The position numbers and the translations under genes are program-made. Under the pieces are notes generated by a model. The model did no database searches, had not been told where the DNA came from, and was given only the letters and a program-made list of their open reading frames with translations. Source: Adiantum capillus-veneris (Eukaryota > Streptophyta > Polypodiopsida > Polypodiales > Pteridaceae). From it: a stretch of 64,000 bases of DNA. The first letter of the stretch is position 1. The number at the start of each line of letters is the position of its first letter. This document shows, in pieces, positions 11,970-24,269 of the stretch. The DNA is taken from NCBI GenBank assembly GCA_014529385.2, contig CM043942.1:106903141-106967140 (forward strand), written 5' to 3'.

Positions 11970-12030
<61 letters not shown>
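11970..12030. repeat. (GA)n microsatellite
   Basis: About 30 uninterrupted GA dinucleotides just upstream of the transposase start codon. Confidence 0.95.
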
Positions 12031-12034
<4 letters not shown>

Positions 12035-12096
12035 GAAGAAGAATTCCAATAGAAGATTAAATTTGTTGTCTAGGTTATAAGATTTTTTCCCTCATT

Positions 12097-14341
12097 ATGA
12101 GTAGTGGCGAGGATGTGGGGCCGTCCAACCGAAACACCTATCTCTCAACAAGGATCTTATGTCCTTGTAACCATTGCAAGCATGCTGTACGACGGACAAG
12201 ACGCGTTTCTTTGCAGCACGTTTGCGAATTTGATGAGTTCGATCCATCTATTATAGATCGAGTTGTTGCCAATTATAACTTGTCGAACTCTGATGCTGGC
12301 CAACAGGCAACAATCTTGCAACCCAATAGACGTGTTTGCAGGTGCTTTGGTCAAGCAGCATATGTGAGGCCACAAGATGTAGCCTCTGACAGCTCGGGGG
12401 ATGATCATGCATACCATATTCCCAACGAGGCAATGTTTGAGCCTGAGATTGATGAAATGATAGAGACGATCATGGATTCAGAAAGGCTTGTCTATGATGA
12501 TATGAAAAGTGAAGCCGATACGCCATTGTATAATGGAGCACGTGTGTCTAGATTGAAAGCGCTCCTGGTTCTTCTCAACATGCAGACAAAGTTTGGATGG
12601 AGTGACACTAGCGTCACATCGCTTTTCAGGTGATCTATTACAATTAGTTTAATTTAATAAAACTCTAAATGTATACTGATCTGATAGATTTTTACACCAT
12701 TGTACCGTATTTTTATGTTGTGTAGATTGCTCAAAGAGCACATACTACCAGTTGATAATGTGATGCCAGATTCCCAAGAGGAAGCAAGAAAGATTTTGCG
12801 AAACTTGGGGATGGATTACAATTCGATCCACGCTTGTCCTAATGTCTGCATTCTTTTTAGAGGAGAATACATAGACATGGAGAAGTGTCCGAAATGTGAT
12901 TCCGAAAGATATCGAGTAGATCTCCACGTAACAGAAATTCCGCAAAAGGTTTTGCAACATTTTCCTCTACTTCCTCGCATCAAGAATTTCTTTGAATGTA
13001 AGTCCATGGCCTCCCTAGCATCATGGCATGAGGAGAATAAATCTTCGGATGGTGTGCTACGGATTTCTGCAGATTGTGTAGCCTGGAAACATATAGATGG
13101 AACATGGTCGGATTTTGCAAGGGAAGCTCGAAATTTGCGCTTAGGCCTGGCTATGGATGGCGTAAATCCATTTGGTCAAAGATCAACATCTTACGGTGTA
13201 TGGCCCGTTGTCATCGTCAACTACAACATTCCTCTGTAGTTGACTATGAAGAAGGGACACCTATGGCTAAGCTTGATTGTGCCGGGGCGATATAAAGTGA
13301 AGAATATGGATGTGTATCTTTGTCCACTATTGGAAGAGCTATAACAATTGTGGATTGGCATAGAGATGGTGGATATGAGCCGACACACAGGTCGACGGAA
13401 TGCTTTGATCAGAGGCATTGTAATGTGGACCATGCATGACTATCCTGGACTAACAGAATGCTCAGGTGATCTATTTACACTCCTCACTCAGACACTATAA
13501 ATCTTGGTTTTTCTCAAGCTGATCTATTATCATGTGTATACATGCAGGGCTTCAAACAAGCGGATACAGAGCATGTGTGTCACATGTGGACCTAGACTGA
13601 ATGCACGTAGGGCGCCCTCACTGAAGAAGAAAATCTATGAAGGTCATCAAGCGTATCTTCAGAGAATCATGTGTTAAGCGACGGCTTTTTGGGAAGAGAT
13701 CCACCGAGGATGTCTGCACAAGCATGGTTAGAGCAGAAGGAGATGTGTGATGATGGATTGCCCCCAAGGATGAAGAGGCTATCTCTATGGTACAAGTTAC
13801 CATACTGGCCCCGACTCATGCAATGGTTCAAGATAATCATGGAGGGTCGCAATGCTACTGTGCATAAAGGAGAGTCTGGTTTTCTTGAGGTGGATTCAAC
13901 TAAGAAATGGACTGACCTAAGAGACACTTTCGTCCTACCCGAGCATTGTGAACAAGTAAGTATGTAAATAGTTAAAGTCCCATTTTAGAATTTATGTGCT
14001 TGGAAGCTCTCATGTAAGTTATGTGGCTCTGGCAGGTGATATTTCATCCCACAAAGTCTGCATCAAACTAGTGGTATGTCATAGAGGTGGCCCCTCGTAG
14101 TGCACGGAAGTATGAAGGTTACCATGTGCCAATCACAGTGGCATCAATGGAGGAGATCGGAGAAGATGCTCAGTCAGAAGCCGTGGAGGTGGTGCCAGAC
14201 GAACATCAAGCTGCTACTCTCTATGGGGTGCATGTAGAGGATCTACAAAATGAAACAGAGGACATCTGTTTAAATGGAGAGCTCTATATAGATATAGGAA
14301 GTTATGCTGAGCTATGCGAGGATGAGAGAGAGATCTCTTAA
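12097..14341 (+). pseudogene. CACTA transposase, TNP2-like (Transposase_21 type)
   Basis: Starts at ATG 12097 (MSSGEDVGPSNR). The N-terminal part has paired cysteines (CPCNHC). Exon 1 reaches SRLKALLVLLNMQTKFGWSD, and a GT-AG intron at 12630-12725 joins it in phase to LLKEHILPVDNVMPDS in exon 2. Exon 2 has LGMDYNSIHACPN, ILFRGEYIDMEKCPKC and the LRLGLAMDGVNPFG block, all hallmarks of TNP2 transposases. After PVVIVNYNIPL a stop at 13239 begins decay. Later pieces are recognisable in broken frames: the CVTCGPRLNAR zinc-binding region near 13580, LWYKLPYWPRL near 13790, and a C-terminal WYVIEVAPRSARKYEGY piece near 14075-14120 (DUF4216-like). The full protein would cut and join the CACTA ends. 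This copy cannot make it. Confidence 0.92.
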
Positions 14342-14648
14342 AGCCATAAATATTGTATTTGAACAATTTTGCTCCATTTTGTAAATTTAGAGTTATGCAC
14401 TTGCCTCTTCCATCACTCAAGTTGAATAGATGAAGAACGCTTTTTGTTGCTTCTAGCCTTTGAACATTCCAAAGCTACAAGCACACAAGTTCTTGTACGA
14501 TTCTCCGGCTCTTTAAGTATTTACGTCATTGCGTCATTGTATTTATATGCGTCATTGCGTCATTGTATTTAATGGTCTTTGCGTCCAGTCCAGGTACGTA
14601 TGATCTAGGTATGTTCTCATAAGCAGAGACGACGAGCACCTCCTCCTC

Positions 14649-14651
<3 letters not shown>

Positions 14652-14690
<39 letters not shown>
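14652..14690. repeat. (TC)n microsatellite
   Basis: About 19 TC units after a short CTC run, between the two CACTA genes. Confidence 0.92.
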
Positions 14691-14700
<10 letters not shown>

Positions 14701-14766
14701 CTTTTCCATGTTTTCTACTCCATTCATTCAATATTAAGTTTAAATGTTCGTGTGTTTAATGCAGGT

Positions 14767-16080
14767 ATGGATGATGAGGAGTTTCTTTCTTCTTTGTCAC
14801 CCCAGCAGAGACAGTGGTACGTGGAGCGTCATCGCTCTGGCGCACCATCGCGCGTTCCTATTCCATCCGCATCTCCCTCTGTTTCGGAGTCCTCATCGCA
14901 CTCCAAAGCTTCGGTGTCGACGAGACGATCTTCACACTTGTCTAGGCACCGACGCTCTAGTGGTGGCGATGGCGGTGGCGGTTGTTGTGGGGGTGGCGCC
15001 ATCGATGCCTCGACACCGCCTCGTGTTCGATGCGGCTCTTTACCCTTCCCTTCTTTGCCCATCTCGACACCAGCCACGACATCGCCATCGACACTAGGTT
15101 TTGCGCAGCTGACTGCCGTTCCCCGTAGCTACACACCACTAGCTACTCCTCTAGGAGTCACTCCATTGTGGACACTCCTTGCTTCGGGGCTCAGACTCCA
15201 GTGGAGACACTTGGCATTCGTACCCCCATTGACACGCAGCTAGAGACCCCTGCCGAGACACCCAGGTTCACGCGTCAACGGCGAGAGGGCTTGCGTTACT
15301 CCGTCGACTTCAACGGCGGCATCATCTTGGATAATGAGGCAAGAAGGTGGTTTTGTGCATGCGTGGTCTTTGCTCTCAGGTGTTTAGACACGACATACTA
15401 AACACATGGAGTGAAGTACCGAATGAATTAAAAGACAGAGTCATCAGCATGCTTCATGACCAGTTTCCCGTTCCAACACGGGATGACCGCTTCAATGAAG
15501 ATGTGATGAAGGTTCAAATGCGTGAATACTGCAAGCATAAGCGTTCCGAAGTGCAAAAAGAAATCAAGCATGGGTGGAGCAGACCAGATTGGCTGGCCAA
15601 AGAAGATTGGAAGCATGCGAAGAAAGAAGCGCGTGAGAATCCCGACAAGTGGAAGCAACAAAAGGAGGCAGCTAGAGCGCGAGTAGAGGTAGGGAGCTCG
15701 CACCACTTGGGGAGCGGCGGGTTGGCATCATTTGAAGCTGATTTTGTAAGTGTTTTCGCATGGATGTTTGATAGTTTAGGGTTTATGGGATTTGAAATTC
15801 TAACATAATGGATTCTTTGTATGTTTTGACAGTGGTCGTTTACATGACGTGATCCCACACCGTACGAGCGTGAGCACGCAGGCAAGAAGGGCTTAAACGC
15901 CCTTATAGATATCCTGACTTCTCGCGGTGGCATGGTTAGTATTAGGGCTTATTCTTTTCTATTTATTGTATTGTTTTATAAACTTGTCGTTATATGTTTA
16001 TACTTACAAAAAGCTATCTTATTGTTTTTTTTTGCAGAATGCGACAGATACGCCGCTTGGACGCGATGAGACGTCTGATT
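14767..16080 (+). pseudogene. Second CACTA protein with Transposase_24-like domain
   Basis: The start at 14767 (MDDEEFLSSLSPQQRQWY) follows a plausible splice acceptor. A low-complexity Ser/Arg/Gly-rich and proline-rich region (to about 15240) precedes a frame change. The second block (15347-15808) has WSEVPNELKDRVISMLHDQF and then RPDWLAKEDWKHAKKEARENPDKWKQQKEAAR and HHLGSGGLASFEADF, matching the plant Transposase_24 (Ptta/En/Spm) pattern. A possible intron after EADF leads to WSFT and a stop. The family is thought to bind subterminal repeats and assist the TNP2 transposase. The frame change between the two blocks may reflect an unrecognised intron rather than a mutation. Confidence 0.8.
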
Positions 16081-16489
16081 AGACGACGTCAGTTTAGCCA
16101 TAGCTAGATAGCATTAGTTTCTTTTTTTCATAGCTTATGTATCATGAGACGACTTTTATACGTCTTTTTGAAAACCATGTATATTTTTTAAATAATGACA
16201 ATGGTTTGTAACTGTTACATTTGCAATGATTAACAATCAAGTGATTTTGCTGCTGTGTACAATTGTCATTGATTTACTTTCATCAATTCACGCTTGTCAT
16301 TTTTGTATCTTTATTTTGCAAACAATACGTACTATGGATGATGGAGTTAATGATTATATTATCTTGTGGGTGACTATTTTGGGTCTATATTTAGCTTTTC
16401 AATTTTCTTCAAAGGTAAATAGACAAATGAAACATTCAATATGGTTGATGGGTGAATGCCCTGCCACCAAAAACTTTTCATCTCGGGCG
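16081..16489. other. CACTA 3' untranslated sequence
   Basis: AT-rich sequence between the second CACTA gene and the right subterminal repeats. No gene is recognised. Confidence 0.6.
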
Positions 16490-16731
16490 TCGAATGAGTG
16501 TCGCTATATTAGGCTCTGCAGCGTCGCTATAAGTGTCGCTATTGATGGCCCTGCAGCGTCGCTATAGGCGTCGCTATATAGCGATGTCTATAGCGACTGC
16601 CATAGCGACGCATATAGTGACGTCTCCGTATCAACGCTAATAGCGACGCTCTTAGCGACGCTGGGGGTTATAAAAACCCAGTGTATTTTCATCGCTAAAA
16701 GCGTCACAAGAGCACACAACCTCTTGTAGTG
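16490..16731. repeat. CACTA right terminus with subterminal repeats
   Basis: About twelve AGCGACGC/GCGTCGCT-type cores in both orientations, then the terminal CTCTTGTAGTG. Denser than the left end, as is common for asymmetric CACTA termini. Confidence 0.9.
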
Positions 16732-17336
16732 TGACCTCTATTCTATTATATTTTGCTGACAGATAACCTCATGTGAGAGTATACTCTACACACAACAATA
16801 ATCTCAAACTATAATATCCCAGTTCACTTCCACGTGTCAGTAAATTGAGCACATAGCAAGATTCTTAAAAGACAAAAAACTTTGTCTTAGTGAGAGTTTG
16901 AGCTCTACATAACATACAAAGCTTAAATAATTTGATTGTAAAAATAATAACTAATTTTTTTAAACAAAACATAAAATTTAATTTTATCAAAAAGTTAAAA
17001 AATTTTGATTTTCATTTTTGAATTAACACAAAATTCTTTCTTTTTGTCTTTTGTTGATAGGGACTACCTTTTGAGAGGAACAATAGACTCAGTAGGCACG
17101 AGTTTTTTTTCAAACAATATATCTTTCGATCGAAAAAAATTTGTACTTAACATATTTCGATCGAAAGATATTTTGATCAAAGTATATTTTGATCCAAATT
17201 TGAGAAAAAAATACGGTGCCTATTTTTGATGACGTGCAATCGTATAAAATACCCGTATAATTTGGAGTCAAATAAAATATGCCCGTATATGACGTATTAT
17301 ACGTTTTTCGTATAACGTATAATGCAACTTAGAAGG
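16732..17336. other. AT-rich flank, possible continuation of hAT flank
   Basis: No gene. The words GTGAGAGTATACTCTACAC (16774-16792) and AGTGAGAGTTTGAGCTCTAC resemble subterminal words left of the CACTA element. Near 17230-17330 CGTATAA/TTATACG words recur. Confidence 0.45.
17119..17171. repeat. 17-bp perfect inverted repeat
   Basis: ATATCTTTCGATCGAAA (17119-17135) is repeated as its exact complement at 17155-17171, with a 19-bp spacer. The TTTCGATCGAAA core is itself palindromic. Confidence 0.85.
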
Positions 17337-17904
17337 AAAGCCCAAAGTTTTGCAAAAAGATTTGAACTTCTCACGAGGCAATGCCTTTGTGAATAGATTT
17401 TCAAGGTTGTCTTTTTGCAACAAGGCATGTGTCATTTTCTATAAGTGCATCATATTCTAATTGCATGGCAGCCATCCAATTTTTTTAATTTTGTGCTTCA
17501 TCAAAAGATAGAGGTTCCTCCACATCACATAAACTAGAAACAACCAAATCATAACAATTTGACGCATAAGATGCATGGTGAGAATTTGAACGAGTACAAT
17601 TTGACATAGATGCATCCAATTTATTGTCACGCAATTATACATTAACCATTTTGACATACCTCTAGTTTACTCATTCTCAATCCTTTCCACATCAAGTATA
17701 TCATGTACATCTACATCAATAATAGGTTGATTTGCAACATTTTTGAAAACCCCCATAAGTTGTACATTTTCTCATTGGAATTCACATTCAAGTTCCACCA
17801 CGGAAAAGAGGTAACAAATTGTCATAAATGTCCTTTGAGCTTACATTATTGTCTCTAGTATGTGATAACAAAGGTTGAGAATATTCTTTCATAAACACAA
17901 CATC
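17337..17904 (-). mobile_element. Copia relic, left half (internally deleted)
   Basis: 17337-17417 matches the RNase H end of the nested copia (39000-39075). From about 17420 to 17904 it matches 40425-40907, the linker between integrase and RT. The RT itself is missing, so an internal deletion of about 1.35 kb is shared by no other copy here. The relic continues at 26216 after the gypsy insertion. Many stops. It was part of a minus-strand element of the same family as 38678-44475. Confidence 0.85.
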
Positions 17905-17908
17905 ACGT

Positions 17909-19835
17909 TGTCAAAGAGTTGGCGGTCTTGCCAGGAAGGCGCTGGGCCTCTAGCTATGAGGGTTTGTGGGGAGACTCTGAAGCTTTTCACTTAAGCAAGC
18001 TTAGTGTTTGTAGCAAATACATTGTGTGTAGACATTGGAATCTTACACGCAAACACACACATACGCACACGTGAAACCCTCAAAACAAAACAAAGATGAA
18101 AACATGAAGGCTTGATCGTATCTAATCAAAGGTAAGATGAAAGGGTTCACTGATGCATTTATAACAGCAAGTCATTGTGCTCCAAATAGACTGCGAATGG
18201 TTCTTTGAAACTGTAACTTAGTGCTTACAAAGATGTAGATATTTTACCTAGCGATAGGAGTGAGCCGTGTGTACAAGTCTTCTTGGTTCATAGTAATATT
18301 AAGAAAGCAAGACTCAACCCCTAGAGGAGAATAAATATGTGCACATCAAAAGAATTAAAGTATTCTAGTAGTGGCAAAATAAGAGGACGTGGAGAAAGAA
18401 GAATTTCTTGCAGTCTTTCCGGCCCAAAGAGTAACACAATTCTTTGTTGGAATTGGATTTTACGGCTAATACAAACGTTAATTCTAATATGTTGCACAAA
18501 AGGAAAGGGTTTAAAAGTTACACCATTGGGGTTATTCATCTAAGAAAGCTCAAAAATCAGTCAAACAATGGAGGAAAGAGATAAGAGAGACAACCAACAC
18601 ACAAAGACCCACACAAACTTAATCCAAAGAAGTGAATCACACCTCAAGACTTGTGGTATTGTAGCCAACTTGATGAAGTAGATGATGCGTAGTAGTCCCC
18701 AACACTGTTTGCAAGCCACCAACAATGCGTCTTTATTGATGAAATAAGGTTACACAGAGTGTATGAGTATTACAAGTGAGGAGATAGAAGGCTTGAGACG
18801 TGAAGTAGCAAGCTCAAGATGTGTTGGGCTGAAATTGAGAGAAAGTTTCACTCAAGAAGATGGCTAGGAGGTTGTGTGATGGCTTGATAGAGTGCTTAAT
18901 TATGAGGATTGCTTGAGCGCTTGATTGCTTGATGGTTTGCTTTCCCCCAAATGAGGAGCAAGAGGCTCTATTTATAGGTGAGTTTGCCTCTTGAAGAAGA
19001 TATTTGCTTAGAAATATCCAAGGGATTTGTGTGACAAGTGTCTCCCTTTTCAGAAATATCTTGAAATTATCTTCAAAGTTTCTGGATCTTTCTCTTCAAG
19101 AAATATCTAGAGGTTCTTCTAGATTTTTCTCCAAATATCTTCTCCTTGCCCCCATAAGCCTCCAAGAGTAGCTTTTTAAAAAATTGAGAGAGAGCTTGAC
19201 ATACATCATGGATGACATCAAACAAACTCGTAACCATTTTTCTAAGGGATTTTTCTAGGTCCATAATTACTCCAAAGTGCACCTACTATGTGTAGAATGA
19301 CACCTCATGGAGTATACTATGACTAAGGACACTTTTGGCCATGCTACACATGTCATATGCCACCTAGGATGCCTAGTAGATAGGAGGTATGTTTTATAGG
19401 CTCATTTCATCATGGCTCCAAGAAGAGGTTCACAAAGAATCCCAGGATCATAGGATGAAGCCCATTCCCAACAAGAGTGCACATCAGACTTTGACTAGCT
19501 TTTTTGCAAGCTAAATAGAAAATCCATATACTTATGCACACTTAAGACATAAACATAAAATCCATAATATTGTAGGGCTTAGCTTCCGTTTCCATTATGC
19601 ACACTTAAGACATAAACATAAAATCCATAATATTGTAGGGCTTAGCTTCCGTTCCCATTATGCACGTGCCACGACACGACATCCCAACAAGAGTGACACA
19701 TCAGACTATGACTAGCTTTTTTGCATGCTAAATAGAAAATCCATAAACTTATGCACACTTAATGCATACACATAAAATCCATAATATTGTAGGACTTAGC
19801 TTCCGTTCCCATTATGCACGTGCCACGGCACGACA
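17909..19835 (-). repeat. 3' LTR of the fungal-like gypsy element, about 1.93 kb
   Basis: Bounded by TGTC at 17909 and CGACA at 19835, the latter followed by the polypurine tract. The part from about 18926 is shared with the right LTR (25364-26211), including AGGCTCTATTTATAGGTGAG, which contains a TATA-like box on the plus strand. Near the end lie tandem units of about 150 bp that end in TATGCACGTGCCACGGCACGA, with an extra partial unit compared with the right LTR. The first 1 kb has no partner in the window. Confidence 0.75.
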
Positions 19836-19847
19836 TCCACCCCCTCT
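19836..19847 (-). promoter_or_regulatory. Polypurine tract of the fungal-like gypsy element
   Basis: On the minus strand AGAGGGGGTGGA sits directly before the LTR start TGTCG. This is the usual plus-strand primer position. Confidence 0.8.
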
Positions 19848-20044
19848 AAACCTGCACATCCTTCGGTATGTGCCACAGCCAATGTTTGCAGGTTCGACTC
19901 TCTTGGAGTTTGTTCTTCTTCATCTTCACTGGGTGATTCCAAACCTTCATTCTCGCTTACTTGATCAGTCGGATGACTATCCTCTCTTCTTTTGAATACC
20001 TTAATTCTCTTTCCTGCAATGGGTATCTTTATCTCTGTTCCATC

Positions 20045-20990
20045 TTATTCAGCCAGGGTGTAAGTGGCATTGTCTTGTACGTACTTGACTATAGATGGTC
20101 CAAACCATCTTTTTGAAACCTTTCGCATGGCAGTATGCTGGTCATCAAGACTAATGTCATACACTAAAACAAAATCTCCTTGCTTAATTTCCTTCCTTCT
20201 TAGCCTATGTCGTCTATCAAAGTAGTCTTTGCTTTTCAACCTAACATTCTTTAATCTTTCTTTTGCAACCTCAATGTCTTCAGGCCTTCTTTCTAACTGT
20301 CTTATACGTAAGGCAAGGAGCTCTTCTCTACTAAGCCATCTTGCCAAGGTAGCACGTTCCATGTGGGAATGGTCTCTTCAATGGGCATTACATGCTTTTG
20401 ACCATACATCAATTCTGCAGGCATGTAGCCAGTTACCGAGCTGTGTGTCGTGCGATCATCCCATAGAGCATATGGCAATAGTTTTGGCCACTCACTAATT
20501 CTCCCTTCACAAGCTTTAGCCAAGGCTTTGATGACTGGCGGATGCCCTCTTTCACTTTTTCTGTTGCCTTCCGGATTGTAAGTAGTGGTAAGGGAAAGCT
20601 TAATTCCTATTCTGGAAAAGAATTCCCTTGCTTCCTTGGGATCTAGCTCTCCTCTGTCTGCAGTTATCTTTCCCACACAACCATAGTGATAGATTACATC
20701 TTCAAGGAGAAATTTACATACTGCCTCTGTAGTCTTTGTCCTTAAAGCTCGCCCTTCAACCTGATTAGTCAAGTCTTCTCTTGCAAGAACCAAATACCTC
20801 ATCTGTCGGAGTCCTAAAGGCATGGTGACTAGATCCACAACCCATTTGTAATGCATGGCTAGTGGATAAGTAGGATGTAACCCCTCACGATGTCGCACAT
20901 TTGAATACATTTGACATGTTACACATGATTCCACAAAGTGGGATACATCCTTATACATACCTCCAATACTTTTCCTTTAGCTTTAAAAAG
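20045..20990 (-). pseudogene. Integrase, fungal-like gypsy element
   Basis: The piece 20302-20958 starts in the zinc-binding region (HFVESCVTCQMYS) and carries the core: Asp42 in VVDLVTMP, Asp101 in ITADRG and Glu136 in KSERGH, a D..D(34)E spacing. A second frame (20045-20362) holds the C-terminal part: SREELLALRIRQLERRPEDI, FDRRHRLRRKEIKQGDFVLVY and KRWFGPSIV. The family joins element cDNA to host DNA in the nucleus. A frameshift between core and C-terminus and truncation at both sides make it non-functional. The words LERRPED and RWFGPYVV-like endings are ones I associate with fungal gypsy integrases. Confidence 0.87.
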
Positions 20991-21206
20991 GTTGCCCACA
21001 CACCACGGTGTCCAGCCCATAGGTTCTCATGAAGCTCCTGCATGAGCTTTACTTGACTTTGTTTGTTACATACTACCCTTTGTGGTATAGCACCCCTCTA
21101 TTTTGGATGTTTCCATAAGTAACCATCCTGCAGAAAGTACCCATATGCTTTTCTGCCTATCCTCTTAAACTCATGCTCAGCCAATCACCCTGTTTTGTTA
21201 AAGTAC

Positions 21207-22844
21207 TCAAATAAGGACCAATAAGCAACCAATCTCCTTCATACCATCTTCTAAAAACAACTCAAGTGCACTAGGTGTGCCAACATCATTATGCTCAACA
21301 TGATTAATGGAGTAGAACCTTGTGCCTATATATTCACTATCATCTACCATGTCTTGCTCATCCTCATACCTTGCCCTTGATAGCATATCCGCTACCGGAT
21401 TGTCTTTTCCAGCAATATGCTTCAACTCACGATTCAAGGACTTAATGTAGGCAATCCATCTTAGCATGTCAATGTCTGGTGTTGAGTAGCTTGTAATCAT
21501 TCCAAGGAGTGGAAGACAATCTGTTTCCACAATCACATATGCTCCAATCAAGTACTCCTTTTCACACTTTAGTGTTGTAACCATGCCCCACAACTCCCAT
21601 TGTACCTATGGGTAGTTCCTTTGTCGAGTACTTAGAACCTTGGCTCCAAACCTTACCACATACCTATGTCCCTCTTCGTCATCCTGCCCTATTGCCCATC
21701 CAATTCTTGTCGGACTCGTATCCACTGTCACTATAACTGGATTTCCACACTCATAGTTTACCTTTCTTAAAGTTGGTGCTTGTTGTAGTAAATCCTTTAG
21801 CTTTCTTATAGCCCTTGCTTGTGCATATCCCCAATGAAACTTTTGGTTTTTCTTTAACAATTGGTACAAAGGTTCTGTTACATGTGCATAATGTCGAATC
21901 CATATAACATAAAACACACATGCACCAAGAAATCTGTGAACTTCACTCACAGATATGCATACCTCCTTCATCTTTTGAATTGCATCAATTTTTGCTGGAC
22001 AAGGTTGTCTCCCATTGGGACCACACATGTGCCCAACAATCAACACCTCCTTCACTCCAAACAGAGACTTTTGTCCTGAGAGGGTAAGGTTCACCTCTTC
22101 CAGTCTGGATAGGATCTTGTCACAATCATCTATGTGTTGTGCCACAAAGTTGCAGCACCCCATGGAATCCAAAGCTTCATCTTTATTACTTACTTCACAT
22201 CCTTTAATAGGAACATCATCAAGAAAGGGCATAGTTACTTGGGGAATAAAGTCACGTAAGACCTTATTCATACCATTCATCATATGTGTAACCGAATTGG
22301 TTTCTCCCTGTGGTAAGGTACACATCCTCACCAAACCCAAAGGTGTCCTCATGGTAGTCAGATCCCTGCTTTCCATTGCTAGTTGGAATTGATCATACCC
22401 TGAGTACAAATCTCCCATAGAATATATTGCCCTTCCCGCAAATGCTTTTACAAACTCATCCACAATTGGCCCTGTACCCATATTCCTGATTGTGACTTTG
22501 TTGACCGGATGCATATCTTTGATGAAGCGCAAAGCTCCATTCTTCTTTGGTACTGTGAACCACTTGTTTGAGTATGGAGCACATGAAGGTTCCAAAATAC
22601 CCATCTTGATCTTCTCATTTAGCAGCTCAATTAACTTTGGTAAGTGAGCCTTTGGAATTGGTATTGGTCGTAAGTTCCAAGGTACATGAGGGATGGTAAA
22701 GATCACCATAGGAGCAACAATGGTAGGATCTACATATCCTATCTCATGTGGCTCAAATGCAAATTCCTTTCCATGTTTAGAGAGCATCTCTTCAAAAACT
22801 TCCCTTTCAACCTGTGTCAAGGAGTCCTCATTCCCAATCTTCAA
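21207..22844 (-). pseudogene. Reverse transcriptase and RNase H, fungal-like gypsy element
   Basis: The 412-aa open frame 21606-22844 has the RT core: YSNKWFTVPKKNGALRFIKD around residues 91-110, Asp145 in MGDLYSGYDQF, TLPQGETNSV around 177-185 and the catalytic pair FLDD at 207-210. The RT thumb (CGPNGRQPCPAKI) follows, then the start of RNase H (VTVDTS, Asp375). A break at 21594-21605 leads to 21207-21593, which continues RNase H with VETDCLPLLGMI and KHIAGKDNPVADMLSR. Both enzymatic centres look intact in the residues visible, but the polyprotein frame is broken. It copies element RNA into DNA in the cytoplasmic particle. Confidence 0.9.
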
Positions 22845-22899
22845 TTGCTTTAGAGACTCCTTTGTAAACCCGTGTCCAATCCCTTTTGGATCTCTGAGA

Positions 22900-23256
22900 C
22901 TAAGAAGCTTGTTCTAGCTTTTCCTTGCAGTCCTTTGGCAAAGGAAGTGCCACTGGTTTTACCTTCTTTGCCACAGTCTTATACTTGGTGTCCACCTTTA
23001 CTTCATATTTTTTCTTTCTATCCTCCTGTTCCTTTTGAAATGCCTCAACCACATTGTACATTTCAAGTGAGCACACTTTCACTATCTCATTTTGGTCATG
23101 CGAAGGATAATCTACTATAAATTGCAGATCCTGTAACGTGTCCACAAAAGAAAACTCCTCAAACACACCTATTATGTTTTCATTGTTTCCTAGTAGACCA
23201 TGCTCTTTCCACTCCTTTTGTAGACTATGTACATGTTTGCGTGAACCTCGACTCAA
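22900..23256 (-). pseudogene. Polyprotein linker between protease and RT
   Basis: A 118-aa piece with a charged, lysine-rich C-terminal half and no recognised domain. It lies between the protease and RT frames on the same strand, so it is part of the same polyprotein. Stops separate it from both neighbours. Residual frame lies at 23257-23450. Confidence 0.6.
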
Positions 23257-23450
23257 GTTCTCACGTTTTAGAAAAGAGACATATCCATATTCTGCTAGAC
23301 CTGCAAAACATGTACAGAAAACCTCCTTATATGAGAACCTTTCCCTTTTTGTACCATCGTAATCCCGCTCTACATTAATGGTACCTGACCAAAACCCATT
23401 CTCTCTCGATGATCATAAAACTCTTTACTCAATCTGGGCAATGGGCGCTG

Positions 23451-24269
23451 TCAGAGATTGTCACAATTTCTTTCATGATTCACACAGACAGTGAGAAATT
23501 GAACAACACATTTTCCATCTTTACTTCTTATCCTAGCATAAGGGGAACCATCATCCATTACCTTTGTTTCCATTCTAACCCCTACAATGTAGGGTTGTCC
23601 AAGGATGAGATCATAAGAAGACGTGTCTTGTACAAAGAAATTCTGCTCTTCCTTTACATCTCTAATAGTCCCTTTCACACTTGGACAAGCTGCATATAAC
23701 TCACCTGATGAATTATTTGCTACCTTAACCATCCAGCCATGATCTGTGTCCATTGGTAATTTGCACTTGTTGAATAAGCTTTTTGACATTATGTTTATTT
23801 CTGAGCCATGGTCAATCAAGGCAACAAATGGCTCTTCAAGATCACCCACTTTGACCATTGTATCTATCGTAGCTCTTGACCAATGATTCCTAGAAAAGTG
23901 ACTTCTTGGAATGGTTTCGTACTCCTCATCTCCATTTGAAAACTGTACTTGCTTTGTTCTTCGAGAAGAATGGTAGCACCCTACGACATCCTCATCATGC
24001 TCTCTGTCTTCCACCTGTATTACCTGTGTCTTTAAGCTTTCTCCTTCAGATTGCGGGCGAATGGTGTCAACAAGAGTTTGCATCTTTCTCTTGATGATAT
24101 CAATGATCTCCTCGTGAAACTCACGCTTGGCCATGCCAAGGACCTCCCCCAAGATAAACTCTATTTTGCTATTCAAAATTCTTTCTTCTAGAACTTTCTT
24201 TAAGTCTGTAGCAGCCTCAATATCAGACTCTAACTTATAAGTTGGAGTTTTAGGCTTACCTTTTGACAT
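23451..24269 (-). pseudogene. Aspartic protease region, fungal-like gypsy element
   Basis: In this 272-aa frame the active-site motif is ALIDHGSEINIMS with Asp153. The flap region and the second signature (SYDLILGQPYI) follow at the expected distance. The residue after the catalytic Asp is His instead of the usual Thr or Ser, a form I believe is normal for this lineage. The enzyme cuts the Gag-Pol polyprotein. The N-terminal 130 residues are charged and may be the Gag-Pol spacer. Confidence 0.85.

Larger units (their letters stand above)
9818..16731 (+). mobile_element. CACTA (En/Spm) DNA transposon, 6.9 kb, decayed
   Basis: The left end is CACTGCAAGACG at 9818 and the right end is CTCTTGTAGTG finishing at 16731, the complement of CACTACAAGAG. 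The 3-bp direct repeat TGA at 9815-9817 and 16732-16734 is the expected CACTA target duplication. Inside both ends lie many copies of AGCGACGC/GCGTCGCT, the subterminal repeats typical of the class. The two genes expected in an autonomous element, a TNP2-like transposase and a second protein with a Transposase_24-like domain, lie in order on the plus strand. Both carry stops, so the copy is non-autonomous now. The element probably landed in the 5' flank of the hAT copy. Confidence 0.93.
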
